64,000 bases of DNA from JAWSVE01 sp033852115 (GTDB lineage: Bacteria; Pseudomonadota; Gammaproteobacteria; Pseudomonadales; Cellvibrionaceae). The DNA is taken from the NCBI GenBank assembly GCA_033852115.1, contig JAWSVE010000001.1, positions 124,001 through 188,000 of the forward strand, given 5' to 3'. The notes under the pieces are model-generated. The model had not been told where the DNA came from. It saw only the letters and a list, made by a program, of their open reading frames with translations, and ran no database searches. The translations under genes and the position numbers were made by a program. This document shows positions 18,755 through 27,980 of this stretch, piece by piece (positions within the stretch are counted from its first letter, which is position 1; every line of letters begins with the position of its first letter).

Positions 18755-19435
18755 TCAATGGTCTACGCACCAGCCGTGCGAATTGATTACAAATTCGCGT
18801 ACTTTGTCTAAATCTTTTATCCCCGGCGAGATTTCGATGCCGCTACTGACATCAACTGCATACGGTTCCACACCTTGTATAGCCTCCCCCACATTGCCGG
18901 CCGTTAAACCGCCGGCAAGGATTAGCGGGATATTTTCACAACGGCCACTGTGCAACTCGGGCACCGCTTGCCAATTAAACTGTTCACCAGTGCCGCCGTA
19001 TGCCGATTCACTGTAAGCGTCTAATAAAACGCCGCTCGCGGATTGGTAAGACAACACTATTGTTTTCACCCCAGCTCTCACCTCGCTGAGGGATGCATTG
19101 GGGTCTCCAGACCGGACACGTAGAGCTTTAATGTAAGGAAGATTAAATTGCGAGCAATAGGCTTCTGTTTCATCGCCATGAAACTGGAGCATATTTAAAT
19201 CGACCGAAGCTGCCACCTCACTGACACGCTCTTGCGACGCATTGACAAACAGTCCAACGACAGACACAAACGGCCCAACTGCTCGAACAATCTCTTGGGC
19301 AGTGCTAATAGAAATATAACGCGGACTCTGCTCGTAAAAATTAAGCCCTATCGCATCGGCACCTGTTTGCGCAACAGCCATTGCATCGGCAACTGATGTT
19401 ATACCGCAAATTTTCACACGCGCGAAACTAGACAT
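18755..19435 (-). CDS. trpF: Phosphoribosylanthranilate isomerase
   Basis: Amadori isomerase of tryptophan synthesis. It is a TIM barrel with the catalytic Cys in RVKICGITSVADA, LNFYEQSPRYIS, LQFHGDET, the general acid Asp region in LLDAYS, and the phosphate loop LILAGGLTAGNV with VDVSSGIE. The start at 19435 (MSSFARVKICG) matches the family. A TTG six codons upstream is possible but has no better ribosome site. Downstream are trpB and trpA. Confidence 0.95.
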   Translation of the reverse strand: MSSFARVKICGITSVADAMAVAQTGADAIGLNFYEQSPRYISISTAQEIVRAVGPFVSVVGLFVNASQERVSEVAASVDLNMLQFHGDETEAYCSQFNLPYIKALRVRSGDPNASLSEVRAGVKTIVLSYQSASGVLLDAYSESAYGGTGEQFNWQAVPELHSGRCENIPLILAGGLTAGNVGEAIQGVEPYAVDVSSGIEISPGIKDLDKVREFVINSHGWCVDH

Positions 19436-19601
19436 TGCTTGATTGCTTACCAAAAGGAAAAGGCTATATGTATATGATTGACCAGTGCTTGAAGGGTACT
19501 ACTCAACCGAAGGAAAATCTTTCCAAAATTGACCGCTGATAATAACAGATGATGGCGCTGCTGTCTGGATATCCTCGGTCATCGTGCCCGTGCAAAGACG
19601 C

Positions 19602-20423
19602 CTATTTATCGCCTACAATTTGCCAATCCAGTTGCTCTGGAACAAGATCTGGCCCCGGCGGGGTGTCGGGGATGCCAAATTCTGCTGGGTAATCGACAGC
19701 CACCAAGTATAGCCCGTCGCCTGGTGCCGTAGCAGCAGCTAAGCGGCGATCCCTCCCCTCGAGCAATTCTTTCATCCAGCTGACAGGTTTATCGCCCGCC
19801 GCAATAGCGAGTAGCGAACCGACAATATTTCGAACCATATGGTGCAAGAATGCATTGGCTTTAATTTCTATGACAACAAAGTCTCTAAATGCCGCAAAAC
19901 GGAGTGACTCGACTCGCCTTACCGGGCTATTCGCCTGGCACTGAGACGCTCTAAACGCACTGAAGTCATGCTCTCCGAGCAAACACGCCGCAGCGCTTTG
20001 CAGTGAATCGTGATCAAGCGGACGCTTGAACCACGTTACTAGCTTAGACAAAACCGCTGGCCGACTAGGATTGTTGTAGATGACATACCGATAGGTTCTC
20101 GCCGTTGCACTAAACCTCGCGTGAAATGCTGGTACCGCAGGCATAGCCCACTTAATACTGACCCCAGCGGGCAAACGTGCATTAACCCCCATCGACCAGG
20201 CCTTTAGTGGCCGGTCAGCCAGGGTATCAAAATGCGCCACCTGACTGGAGGCATGAACACCAGCGTCGGTTCTCCCAGCGCAGACCAAGGTAATACTTTC
20301 GTCAGCAACCCAGGACAGAGCCTCATGCAATGCTCCTTGCACTGTATCAACAGCAAATTTCTGCACCTGAAACCCATGAAATGCAGTGCCATTGTATTCA
20401 ATACCAATACACATGCGCTGCAT
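19602..20423 (-). CDS. truA: tRNA pseudouridine(38-40) synthase
   Basis: Converts uridines 38-40 of tRNA anticodon arms to pseudouridine. The catalytic Asp is in CAGRTDAGVHASSQVAHFD, preceded by the family N-terminus RMCIGIEYNGTAFHGFQ. Further motifs are ARTYRYVIYN and ANAFLHHMVRNIVGSLLAI. The start at 20423 (MQRM) gives the usual N-terminus; an in-frame ATG 19 codons upstream cannot be excluded because neither has a strong ribosome site. It lies between fimV and trpF, the order seen in Pseudomonas. Confidence 0.94.
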   Translation of the reverse strand: MQRMCIGIEYNGTAFHGFQVQKFAVDTVQGALHEALSWVADESITLVCAGRTDAGVHASSQVAHFDTLADRPLKAWSMGVNARLPAGVSIKWAMPAVPAFHARFSATARTYRYVIYNNPSRPAVLSKLVTWFKRPLDHDSLQSAAACLLGEHDFSAFRASQCQANSPVRRVESLRFAAFRDFVVIEIKANAFLHHMVRNIVGSLLAIAAGDKPVSWMKELLEGRDRRLAAATAPGDGLYLVAVDYPAEFGIPDTPPGPDLVPEQLDWQIVGDK

Positions 20424-20520
20424 ATGATCAGGGAATTCTATTCCAGGTTTTAGTTCACAATTGCGGGAGTAAATTGTCATTAGGGTTACAGCACGTTAAG
20501 AACGGATTATCTATTAGAAC

Positions 20521-20550
20521 AAAAAAGCCCTGCTCATAGAGCAGGGCTTT
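20521..20550 (-). terminator. Intrinsic terminator of fimV
   Basis: A 12-bp stem (AAAGCCCTGCTC) with a 3-nt loop, followed on the minus strand by six or more T residues. It lies 55 bp after the fimV stop and before truA, so it should end the fimV transcript. Confidence 0.85.
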
Positions 20551-20604
20551 CTGTATTGTCTAACGATTTAAGGTCGAAGTCGATTAGCCTGATTGAGGAG
20601 CAGC

Positions 20605-23600
20605 TTATAACCGCCCCAACAGCTCTTGCGCCTCAGACTTCTGCTCGTCGTTACCTTCACTACTGACTTCTTCGAGAATATCTCGCGCACCATCTTTATC
20701 GCCCATATCGATATAGGCACGTGCTAAGTCTAATTTTGTAGCGACTTCGTCTGTATCAGCAAGGAAGTCTAATTCGCTGTCCATATCGTCGTCAGCACTA
20801 TCATCGTCGCTGTCAAACGTTAAGTCATCAACAGAAAAATCGTCTGCAGCGCCGTCCTGATCGCCAAGCGCCAAGTCATCAAGCGAAGTATCATCAAGCG
20901 AAATCAAATCATCCAAGTCAGTGGCAGTTTCGCCGCCTGAGGCATCTCCGTCTAGCGCTGCCTTATCTCCAATATCGTCAGCCGACACTTTGGGGACAAC
21001 TTCTGTAGGTGTAACCTCTAGATCAAGGTCATCGTCGTCATCAAGACCACCAACTAATGCATCCATTTCTTGGTCTAACGCGGCAAGATCAACATCTCCA
21101 CTTTCAAGATCAAAGGCATCGTCGAGCGCATTGGCGCTTTCGTCGCTAGCAAAGTCGAAACTCAAATCGTCACTATCTTCACTATCGGCAGTTTCAGCTT
21201 GAGGCTCTGCGTCGTCATCAGAAGCGGGGCTAAACTCTAGGTCAGCAAGGAAATCATCCTCTTCAGAGGCGCTTTCACTGTCATCTTCAGCTATATCAAG
21301 ATCGACACTATCGTCACCTAAATCGAGGTCAGCGGCGTCGAACTCAATAGGCGCCTCGTCGTTTTCAATCTCAAGGTCATCAGCCTCAACACCCAACTCT
21401 AGGCCGTCACCTTCCGGCGCTTCGTTAGTATCAAAACCTTCAATAGATAGCTCTTCCGTATCCAGAGCACCATCGAGATCAAGCGTTAAGTCGTCTTCAT
21501 CAGTTGCTGCTTCCTCAGCGCTTTCCCCGAGGTCAAAATCAAAAGTGAGGTCATCATCCTTCGTTTCTTCAGCGGCGACGGGCTCTTCTGAGGAGTCTAG
21601 ATCAAGGTCGAAGTCGAGAGTATCCGTATCAGCATCTGACGAGCCACTTTCATCGAGATCTAAATCAAAACTGAGATCGTCTTCAGCCGATGCTTCCGTA
21701 TCGTCGGAATTTTCATCACCGAGGTCGAAGTCAAAATCTAACTCTGTATCGTCTCCGGACACTGGCTCAGCGGTGTCTTGTGGCTCAGACTCCGTACCCG
21801 CGTCTAAATCTAGGTCGAGGTCACCAAAATCAAAATCATCAGCTTCTTCGTCTGGAGCACTTTCCTCTTCAGGCTCATCGATTTGGTCTAAGTCATCGAA
21901 ATTTAAGTCACCTGATAAGTCTTCAACATCACTATCAGTGGCAGTAGCAACGGCCGCTGCGCCCCCAACAAAGGCGGCGATACCGGGTATCGTATTGCGA
22001 AGATCAGCCGCTTTTTGTTCTGCTGACGCATCGCCTGTTGCAACAACCTGCGCGTATTGGGCATCAAATTTATCAGCGTCACGGGTCTCAGCATAGACCT
22101 CTAGGAGTTTCAAACGCGCTTCAGTATTACCTGGCTCATCATCTAAGGCTCTAACTAGCATTTCCTCAGCTTGATCAAACTTACCGTAGGCAATATAGAT
22201 GTCCGCCTCAGCGACAGCATCTCCAGTCTCAGATTGGACAGGTGCCGCTTGCTCTTCTTGCGGCTCTTCCTCTTCATCCAATTCGTCCGTCGCGAGATCA
22301 AATTCGTCGGTATCAAACTCGGTATCAGCGAGATCTCCAAAGTCATCATCTAGAGAATCTTCCTGATCAACAAACTCAGTGTCATCGTATGAATCAAACT
22401 CTTCCATTTCACGCTGGGTACGACGCTGGAAGATTACAAATGCAATGATCGCCACGAGCACACCAATACCCGCTAACACATACCAGATGTATCCCATTAG
22501 GGTATCGACGAGAGAAGGCTCTGGTGGTTTTGCTCGGATAACGGGCGCCTTGCTAACCGGGGCCTCTTCGACTGCTACTTGATCATCCTCAGTCGCTGAT
22601 TCAGCCGTGCTTTCCGCATCAGACTCGGCGGCATCTGCTACTTCATCTTGGGCCGCAGCTTCAACAGCATCTGTTTGCGCGATGCCTTGTTGCAATTCGC
22701 TTAGCTCTGCATTGCTAACCTCGATAAGGCGCTCAATGGTCTCTATTTGGTCGTCCAGCTCACTGACACGTTCGTTAAGCTCATCGTTCTCGCGGCGAAC
22801 TGAATCAAGTTGCTCCATGTTAATCGCGAGATCGTTTTCCAAGATTTCTTGGTTGAGAGAGTCACCACCGCCACTCTGTGATGCGGCAGACGCGCTGTCA
22901 CTCGGCGCAGCAATGCGCAATTGGCCTTGCTGTTCCGATGGCTCGTCGTCATAACTAATTTCAGTACTCGCGCCCTCAAGCTGAGCACCCACAGATGAAT
23001 CGGATCCACGCCACTGATTGTTTTGATAGGCAACTTCGCTAACAGCCTCAGAAAGCGACAATGCATCTATATCAGACTGGCTTGGGATACGTAAAACCTG
23101 CCCTTTCTTCAGCAGGTTAATGTTGTCATTAATAAACGCATCAGGGTTTAAACGCTGCAACGCAAGCATCGTCTGCTGGACAGATGAACTCCTGCTCGGT
23201 CTGGTACGCAGCGCGATCTCCCACAAGGTATCATTGGCTTGCACTTGATAGCTGTCGTCACCGTAACGAACAGGTTCTTGAGCAGGCGTCGCTTGAACAA
23301 CGGTGGTGCGAGCTGGTGCTTCTTCTACATAATCGTCTTCAGGTGCAGCACGAGGGGGTTCATTAGCGGCAGTTGGCTCAGCAACATCTTCCCGAGTTGC
23401 CTGAACTGGAGCCGGCAACGGGCGCGCTTGGGCTGGTGCGACAGGTTCTGGGGCTGGAGCAGGTTGCGCAACAGGGCGCTGAGTTTGGGCTGGCTGAATA
23501 GGCTGAGACGGGGCCCGCTCAAAAACGGGCAAGTCTAAAAGTACAGTATATTCTCGCAGCAAACGTCCGCTAGGCCATTGCGTTTTCACCAAAAAATTAA

Positions 23601-23919
23601 GAAATGGTTCCTGAACAGGACGGTCTGAGGTTACATGAACAACCGGTCCACCCGGGTTATCCATATCAACATCGAATTCTAAGCCTTGAAGAAAGAAGAC
23701 GCGATCAACACCAGCACGTGCGAAATCTGAACGATCAGCTAGCTCAACGACAATTTCGCTTTCAGACAGGTCTCGCACCTGAAGCAGCTTGATCTCTGCG
23801 TCCAATGGTTCATTGAGCGCGGAGTTAAGAGTAATCTCTCCCAAACCTAGGCCGTAGGCCCCGCTGGCACACATTGCCCCAACTGTGCTAATGGCGAGCG
23901 TCAGTTTTCGAAGATGCAT
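20605..23919 (-). CDS. fimV: FimV/HubP-like polar peptidoglycan-binding protein
   Basis: Large inner-membrane polar organiser linked to type IV pili and twitching in pseudomonads. The order in the 1104-aa protein is: signal peptide; conserved FimV N-terminal domain (GLGEITLNSALNEPLDAEI, then LREYTVLLDLPVF); Pro/Ala-rich linker (150-210); LysM (YQVQANDTLWEIALRTRPS to KGQVLRIPS, about 222-280); coiled coil (about 355-410); one membrane segment (IWYVLAGIGVLVAIIAFVIF, near 480); a TPR-like unit (IYIAYGKFDQAEEMLVRAL); an extremely acidic Asp/Ser/Glu-rich cytoplasmic region; and the FimV C-terminal TPR (TKLDLARAYIDMGDKDGARD). AAAGGAAA precedes the ATG. A strong terminator follows. Confidence 0.95.
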   Translation of the reverse strand: MHLRKLTLAISTVGAMCASGAYGLGLGEITLNSALNEPLDAEIKLLQVRDLSESEIVVELADRSDFARAGVDRVFFLQGLEFDVDMDNPGGPVVHVTSDRPVQEPFLNFLVKTQWPSGRLLREYTVLLDLPVFERAPSQPIQPAQTQRPVAQPAPAPEPVAPAQARPLPAPVQATREDVAEPTAANEPPRAAPEDDYVEEAPARTTVVQATPAQEPVRYGDDSYQVQANDTLWEIALRTRPSRSSSVQQTMLALQRLNPDAFINDNINLLKKGQVLRIPSQSDIDALSLSEAVSEVAYQNNQWRGSDSSVGAQLEGASTEISYDDEPSEQQGQLRIAAPSDSASAASQSGGGDSLNQEILENDLAINMEQLDSVRRENDELNERVSELDDQIETIERLIEVSNAELSELQQGIAQTDAVEAAAQDEVADAAESDAESTAESATEDDQVAVEEAPVSKAPVIRAKPPEPSLVDTLMGYIWYVLAGIGVLVAIIAFVIFQRRTQREMEEFDSYDDTEFVDQEDSLDDDFGDLADTEFDTDEFDLATDELDEEEEPQEEQAAPVQSETGDAVAEADIYIAYGKFDQAEEMLVRALDDEPGNTEARLKLLEVYAETRDADKFDAQYAQVVATGDASAEQKAADLRNTIPGIAAFVGGAAAVATATDSDVEDLSGDLNFDDLDQIDEPEEESAPDEEADDFDFGDLDLDLDAGTESEPQDTAEPVSGDDTELDFDFDLGDENSDDTEASAEDDLSFDLDLDESGSSDADTDTLDFDLDLDSSEEPVAAEETKDDDLTFDFDLGESAEEAATDEDDLTLDLDGALDTEELSIEGFDTNEAPEGDGLELGVEADDLEIENDEAPIEFDAADLDLGDDSVDLDIAEDDSESASEEDDFLADLEFSPASDDDAEPQAETADSEDSDDLSFDFASDESANALDDAFDLESGDVDLAALDQEMDALVGGLDDDDDLDLEVTPTEVVPKVSADDIGDKAALDGDASGGETATDLDDLISLDDTSLDDLALGDQDGAADDFSVDDLTFDSDDDSADDDMDSELDFLADTDEVATKLDLARAYIDMGDKDGARDILEEVSSEGNDEQKSEAQELLGRL

Positions 23920-24227
23920 AGGAATTTCCTTTATCGTTCACCCCAGCGGCTGACACTGCAGGTCTCGCCCTGCCCTTGCCCTATACCACTATTTCCTGTG
24001 TAACCGCGATTGCGATTCACACTCACTCACAGTATGGATCCACTCAAAACTGCCGCGAAGCTCGATGAACCGCACACGTTTTACAACCAATTTTCGGTTG
24101 AAAGTGCGGCTTTTAGCAAAAGCTCTGAACAGTTTTAGCAGATTCACCAATGTGAGTTGCTTTAAAATGCATATAAAATTAGAGCGGAAAGCTAGAATAT
24201 CTCTTCACTATCCGTCGTAAGTATTCA
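23920..24227. other. Intergenic region between usg and fimV
   Basis: About 300 bp with no gene. It should hold the fimV promoter. An imperfect hairpin (CCGCAC at 24070-24075 pairing with GTGCGG at 24094-24099, inner CAACC/GGTTG) is present, but it lacks a T-run in the right direction for usg, so I do not call it a terminator. Confidence 0.4.
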
Positions 24228-25232
24228 TTATAAATAGCTTTTTATCAATATTTCTGCAATTTGTACAGCATTCACAGCCACACCTCTACGGAGCTCATCA
24301 GCGACCGACCAAAGGCAAAAATGGCGATCGCTACCAGATACTTGGCGAATTCTACTGATCACTAGCTCTCCAGATGAAAGCATGTCACTCACCGCAGTAG
24401 GCACCGTCTTAGCACTATTAGACACCCTCACGCCATCCACTTTTTTGAGAGATGATGAAATAGCACCGACACTGACAGGCTCGGCAAACTCAACGTTTAC
24501 GACCATGGATTGCGAATAGAACACGGGAACATGGAGGCATGTAGCAGAAAGCAGCATAGCCTCCTGTCCTAGCACCTGGCGCACATCCGATGTAATGGCG
24601 GCTTCCTCAATACTGTTACCTTGTTCATCCCGAACCGAGTCACCCGGAAGTACATTAAACGCAATTTGCTCCGAGAAAATTTTCTTCTCTGCTGGCAAGC
24701 CATTCATAAGACGCGCAGTCTGCCCTACCAACTCATCCACTCCCTCTTTGTCGCGACGAATTGCCGGAAGATGGCAACAAACGGACACGGATCGAATGGC
24801 CGCTAGCGCACCTAGCGGATTTAGAATTAAAGATAGCATTACGCTGCTTGAACAAGGGGCTCGCACAATGTCGCCCGGTTTTACATCAGCTAACAGGCTC
24901 GCATTTACGTCAGGAATAACAGGTGAAGCTTCGACGCCATCTCGCGCAACATCTGCCCGGCAATCGATGACATAGCATGCTTCGCCCCGGGCAGATTGAA
25001 TCACGCTCTCATCTACAGCCCCCATGAGAAATACAATGTCGGCTTGACCAAAATCGAAATCCACCACTGCCTGGGGTAAAAGTTTACGCTTTTGGTAGGT
25101 TAGCTCCTCGGCATCATATGGCGCATCGCTTAATAATGTCAGTGCCTCGCAATCAACACCCCTTTCTTCAATAGAATCGACCAACACCTGCGCCGCTGCG
25201 GCTTCGGGACCAATAATAGCAATATGAGCCAT
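24228..25232 (-). CDS. usg: USG-1-like aspartate-semialdehyde dehydrogenase homologue
   Basis: Paralogue of aspartate-semialdehyde dehydrogenase that accompanies asd in many gammaproteobacteria; its own role is not established. It keeps the Rossmann start (HIAIIGPEAAAAQVLVDSI) and the dimerisation domain (AFNVLPGDSVRDEQGNS). The classical N-C-T/S active-site motif reads APCSSSVMLS, so the Cys is present but its neighbouring Asn is Pro. The nucleotide loop also lacks the canonical GxxG spacing. The start at 25232 (MAHIAIIG) has AGAGA at a good distance. It lies directly downstream of asd. Confidence 0.85.
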   Translation of the reverse strand: MAHIAIIGPEAAAAQVLVDSIEERGVDCEALTLLSDAPYDAEELTYQKRKLLPQAVVDFDFGQADIVFLMGAVDESVIQSARGEACYVIDCRADVARDGVEASPVIPDVNASLLADVKPGDIVRAPCSSSVMLSLILNPLGALAAIRSVSVCCHLPAIRRDKEGVDELVGQTARLMNGLPAEKKIFSEQIAFNVLPGDSVRDEQGNSIEEAAITSDVRQVLGQEAMLLSATCLHVPVFYSQSMVVNVEFAEPVSVGAISSSLKKVDGVRVSNSAKTVPTAVSDMLSSGELVISRIRQVSGSDRHFCLWSVADELRRGVAVNAVQIAEILIKSYL

Positions 25233-25302
25233 AACCATATTCTCTGTTATATATAGCCGTCAGCTAATGAGGCTATGCAGGGGGATTCTTCCCCATAAAA
25301 CG

Positions 25303-25339
25303 AAAAACCGGGTGCCATGATCGCGCATGGGCACCCGGT
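25303..25339 (-). terminator. Intrinsic terminator of asd
   Basis: GC-rich hairpin ACCGGGTGCC/GGCACCCGGT (25307-25339, one bulged base, extra ATG/CAT pairs), followed on the minus strand by TTTTTCGTTTTA. It is placed 20 bp after the asd stop and before usg. Confidence 0.85.
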
Positions 25340-25358
25340 AAACTCTACAAATGGAAAA

Positions 25359-26468
25359 TTACTGCTCGCGCAATATATTCAACATTCTGCGAAGGGGCTC
25401 GGCAGCGCCCCACAACAGCTGATCGCCCACTGTGAACGCAGATAAGTAATTAGACCCCATTGCCATTTTTCGGAGTCGACCAACGGGTATTTCTAACCCC
25501 CCAGTAACGCGAGTTGGAGTCAAGTCATGAAGACTCGCTTCACGCGTATTGGGTACAACTTTGGACCAGTCGTTGGCATTCGCTATGATCGATTCGACAT
25601 CACTGAGCGGTACATCCTGCTTAAGTTTGATTGTTAAAGCCTGGCTATGACACCGCATTGCTCCGACACGCACGCACACACCATCGATCGGAATCAGTGA
25701 TTGCTGAATGCCAAGGATTTTGTTGGTCTCGGCCTGAGCTTTCCATTCCTCACGGCTCTGACCGTTCTCCAGTTGGCGGTCAATATAAGGTAACACGCTA
25801 CCCGCGAGTGGAGTGACCGTTTGACTGACTGGGAACTCGTCAGCACGCATGGTCGCGAGAACTTTTTGATCAATTTCTAGAATGGCGCTCGCTGGATTTG
25901 CAATTTCCTCCGCAACCGCGCCATGAATTGAACCCATTTGAGCGATCAACTCGCGCATAGCTTGGGCTCCAGCACCGCTCGCGGCTTGGTAGGTCATTGC
26001 CGACACCCACTCGACTAGGCCTTCTTTAAATAAACCAGAAAGCCCCATTAACATGAGACTGACGGTGCAATTTCCACCGATGAAGTCTTTCACACCATCT
26101 CGCAAGCCCTGATCGATGACATCACGATTCACAGGGTCTAACACGATGATTGATTGGTCTTTCATGCGTAACGTTGATGCAGCATCAATCCAATAGCCTT
26201 TCCAGCCGGCATCACGCAGTTTTGGATAAATCTCTTGGGTGTAATCCCCTCCCTGGCAGGTAACGATGACATCCATCGGTGTTAATTCAGCAATGTCTGT
26301 CGCGTCTTTGAGGGCGGGAATGTCAACACCAATAGCAGGGCCTTCACCGCCAACATTAGATGTGGTGAAAAAAATTGGCTCAATACCTTTAAAATCGGAC
26401 TCAGCCAACATTCGCTCCATTAAAACGGAGCCAACCATTCCTCGCCAACCAACAAAACCTACTCTCAT
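25359..26468 (-). CDS. asd: Aspartate-semialdehyde dehydrogenase
   Basis: NADPH enzyme of the lysine, threonine, methionine and diaminopimelate pathway. The Rossmann motif VGFVGWRGMVGSVLMERM is at the N-terminus. The catalytic Cys is in FIGGNCTVSLMLM near residue 134, close to Cys135 of E. coli, and the active-site His lies in the region RVGAMRCHSQALTIKL. I choose the start at 26468 (MRVGFVGW), with GGAG upstream; the 18 extra upstream codons are unlikely. The protein is of the gammaproteobacterial type. Confidence 0.96.
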   Translation of the reverse strand: MRVGFVGWRGMVGSVLMERMLAESDFKGIEPIFFTTSNVGGEGPAIGVDIPALKDATDIAELTPMDVIVTCQGGDYTQEIYPKLRDAGWKGYWIDAASTLRMKDQSIIVLDPVNRDVIDQGLRDGVKDFIGGNCTVSLMLMGLSGLFKEGLVEWVSAMTYQAASGAGAQAMRELIAQMGSIHGAVAEEIANPASAILEIDQKVLATMRADEFPVSQTVTPLAGSVLPYIDRQLENGQSREEWKAQAETNKILGIQQSLIPIDGVCVRVGAMRCHSQALTIKLKQDVPLSDVESIIANANDWSKVVPNTREASLHDLTPTRVTGGLEIPVGRLRKMAMGSNYLSAFTVGDQLLWGAAEPLRRMLNILREQ

Positions 26469-26595
26469 TACAACTCCACTATGTGTTACGACCGCTTTTA
26501 GCGGCCAACGGACAATTTTCAATCAGACTGACTATTTTACAACACCAGCCTGTTAATTTGCAGGGTAATGACACGCTCTCAAAATGATTTATCAA

Positions 26596-27669
26596 TTAAA
26601 GCGCATCGACAACCGCGTCACCCATCTCTACCGTTGACACAGCCTTGAAACCATCAGACACGATATCCGAAGTTCTCAAGCCCTGATCAAGAACACGCCC
26701 CACTGCCGCCTCAATTCGGTTCGCGGCCGCTTGCTGGTCTAAGGAATATCTCAATAACATGGCGCCAGATAAAATCGTGGCAAGCGGATTAGCGATACCC
26801 TGCCCGGCAATATCGGGCGCTGAGCCGTGACATGGTTCATAAAGCCCGCAACCAGTGCTGTTTAACGAGGCAGACGGCAACATCCCGATTGAACCCGTTA
26901 ACATTGCCGCCGCATCAGACAAAATATCGCCAAACATGTTGCCAGTAACTACCACGTCAAATTGCTTAGGCGCTCGCACGAGCTGCATTGCAGCATTGTC
27001 GACATACATATGAGACAACTCGACATCAGGATATTCTTTCGCTAGTTCGTCCATCACCTCTCGCCATAACATAGTGGCTTCTAACACATTGGCTTTGTCT
27101 ACTGAGCACACACGCTTATCGCGTTTTTGCGCCATCTCAAATGCCACTCGACCGATACGGATAACTTCGTGTTCCGCATAGCGATAAGTATTGAACCCTT
27201 CCCTCTCGCCATTTTCGAGGGTCTGAATTCCTCGTGGTTGCCCAAAGTAAATCCCACCCGTTAGCTCCCGAACAATCATAATATCGAGGCCACTGACGAT
27301 GTCAGGCTTGAGGGACGACGCATCGGCTAGTTGCGGATAGAGCAAAGCAGGACGCAGATTCGCAAATAAACCCAAACCAGATCGCAACTGCAACAATCCT
27401 TGCTCCGGACGAATCGAGCGCTCAATATTGTCCCACTTAGGGCCGCCAACAGACCCCATTAAAATAGCATCGGCCTGCTTCGCCTTGGCTAGCGTTTCAT
27501 CGGGAAGAGGCTTGCCCACCGCATCAATGCCCGCCCCACCCAAAGGAGCTTCTTCAAACGTTAGGTTTAAGCCTTCAAGCTCACTTACCCGGCGAAGAAC
27601 TTTGGAAGCTTCCGAAACGATTTCGGGACCAATACCATCACCAGGCAAGATAAGAATGTTATTCGACAC
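26596..27669 (-). CDS. leuB: 3-isopropylmalate dehydrogenase
   Basis: NAD-dependent oxidative decarboxylase of leucine synthesis. Typical motifs are ILILPGDGIGPEIVSEA at the N-terminus, LLQLRSGLGLFANLRPA, VRELTGGIYFGQPRG, CSVDKANVLEATMLWREV with the catalytic Lys, and the NAD region GLYEPCHGSAPDIAGQGIANP. The 357-aa length is normal. It is the first gene of the minus-strand leuB-asd-usg-fimV string; leuC and leuD are not beside it in the window. Confidence 0.96.
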   Translation of the reverse strand: MSNNILILPGDGIGPEIVSEASKVLRRVSELEGLNLTFEEAPLGGAGIDAVGKPLPDETLAKAKQADAILMGSVGGPKWDNIERSIRPEQGLLQLRSGLGLFANLRPALLYPQLADASSLKPDIVSGLDIMIVRELTGGIYFGQPRGIQTLENGEREGFNTYRYAEHEVIRIGRVAFEMAQKRDKRVCSVDKANVLEATMLWREVMDELAKEYPDVELSHMYVDNAAMQLVRAPKQFDVVVTGNMFGDILSDAAAMLTGSIGMLPSASLNSTGCGLYEPCHGSAPDIAGQGIANPLATILSGAMLLRYSLDQQAAANRIEAAVGRVLDQGLRTSDIVSDGFKAVSTVEMGDAVVDAL

Positions 27670-27980
27670 GTTGTACTCCTAAGGGAAATCAAAGGTATCG
27701 GAGCGTAGGCTCCCGCAAATGGGCGGGGATTATAAAGGTAAACGTAGCCAGTCTCTAATACTTCTACCTCCCGCGAGCATTTGGCAATGCGTCACTTGAG
27801 GGCATCGTATAATCGCCTCCTGATCGTTAACTGCTCACAATTGAAACTGAGTGGTACGTCTCACGCCGAAAAAATAGCCAGAACTCTGTGATAAGGCGCA
27901 CATATTTTTCGGCGTTTATGGCTATTCTTCCAAGACGATTGTCTGACCAATTTACCCCCAAACAACCCACTCTGTTGGTA

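Noticed and set aside
21545..22096. 183-codon Ser-rich plus-strand frame inside fimV
   Set aside because: It is the antisense shadow of the Asp/Glu-rich region of FimV, where GAC/GAT/GAA codons read as Ser/Val/Phe on the other strand.
24070..24099. Hairpin between fimV and usg as a terminator
   Set aside because: There is no T-run downstream on the strand of usg; the structure is imperfect and may be chance.
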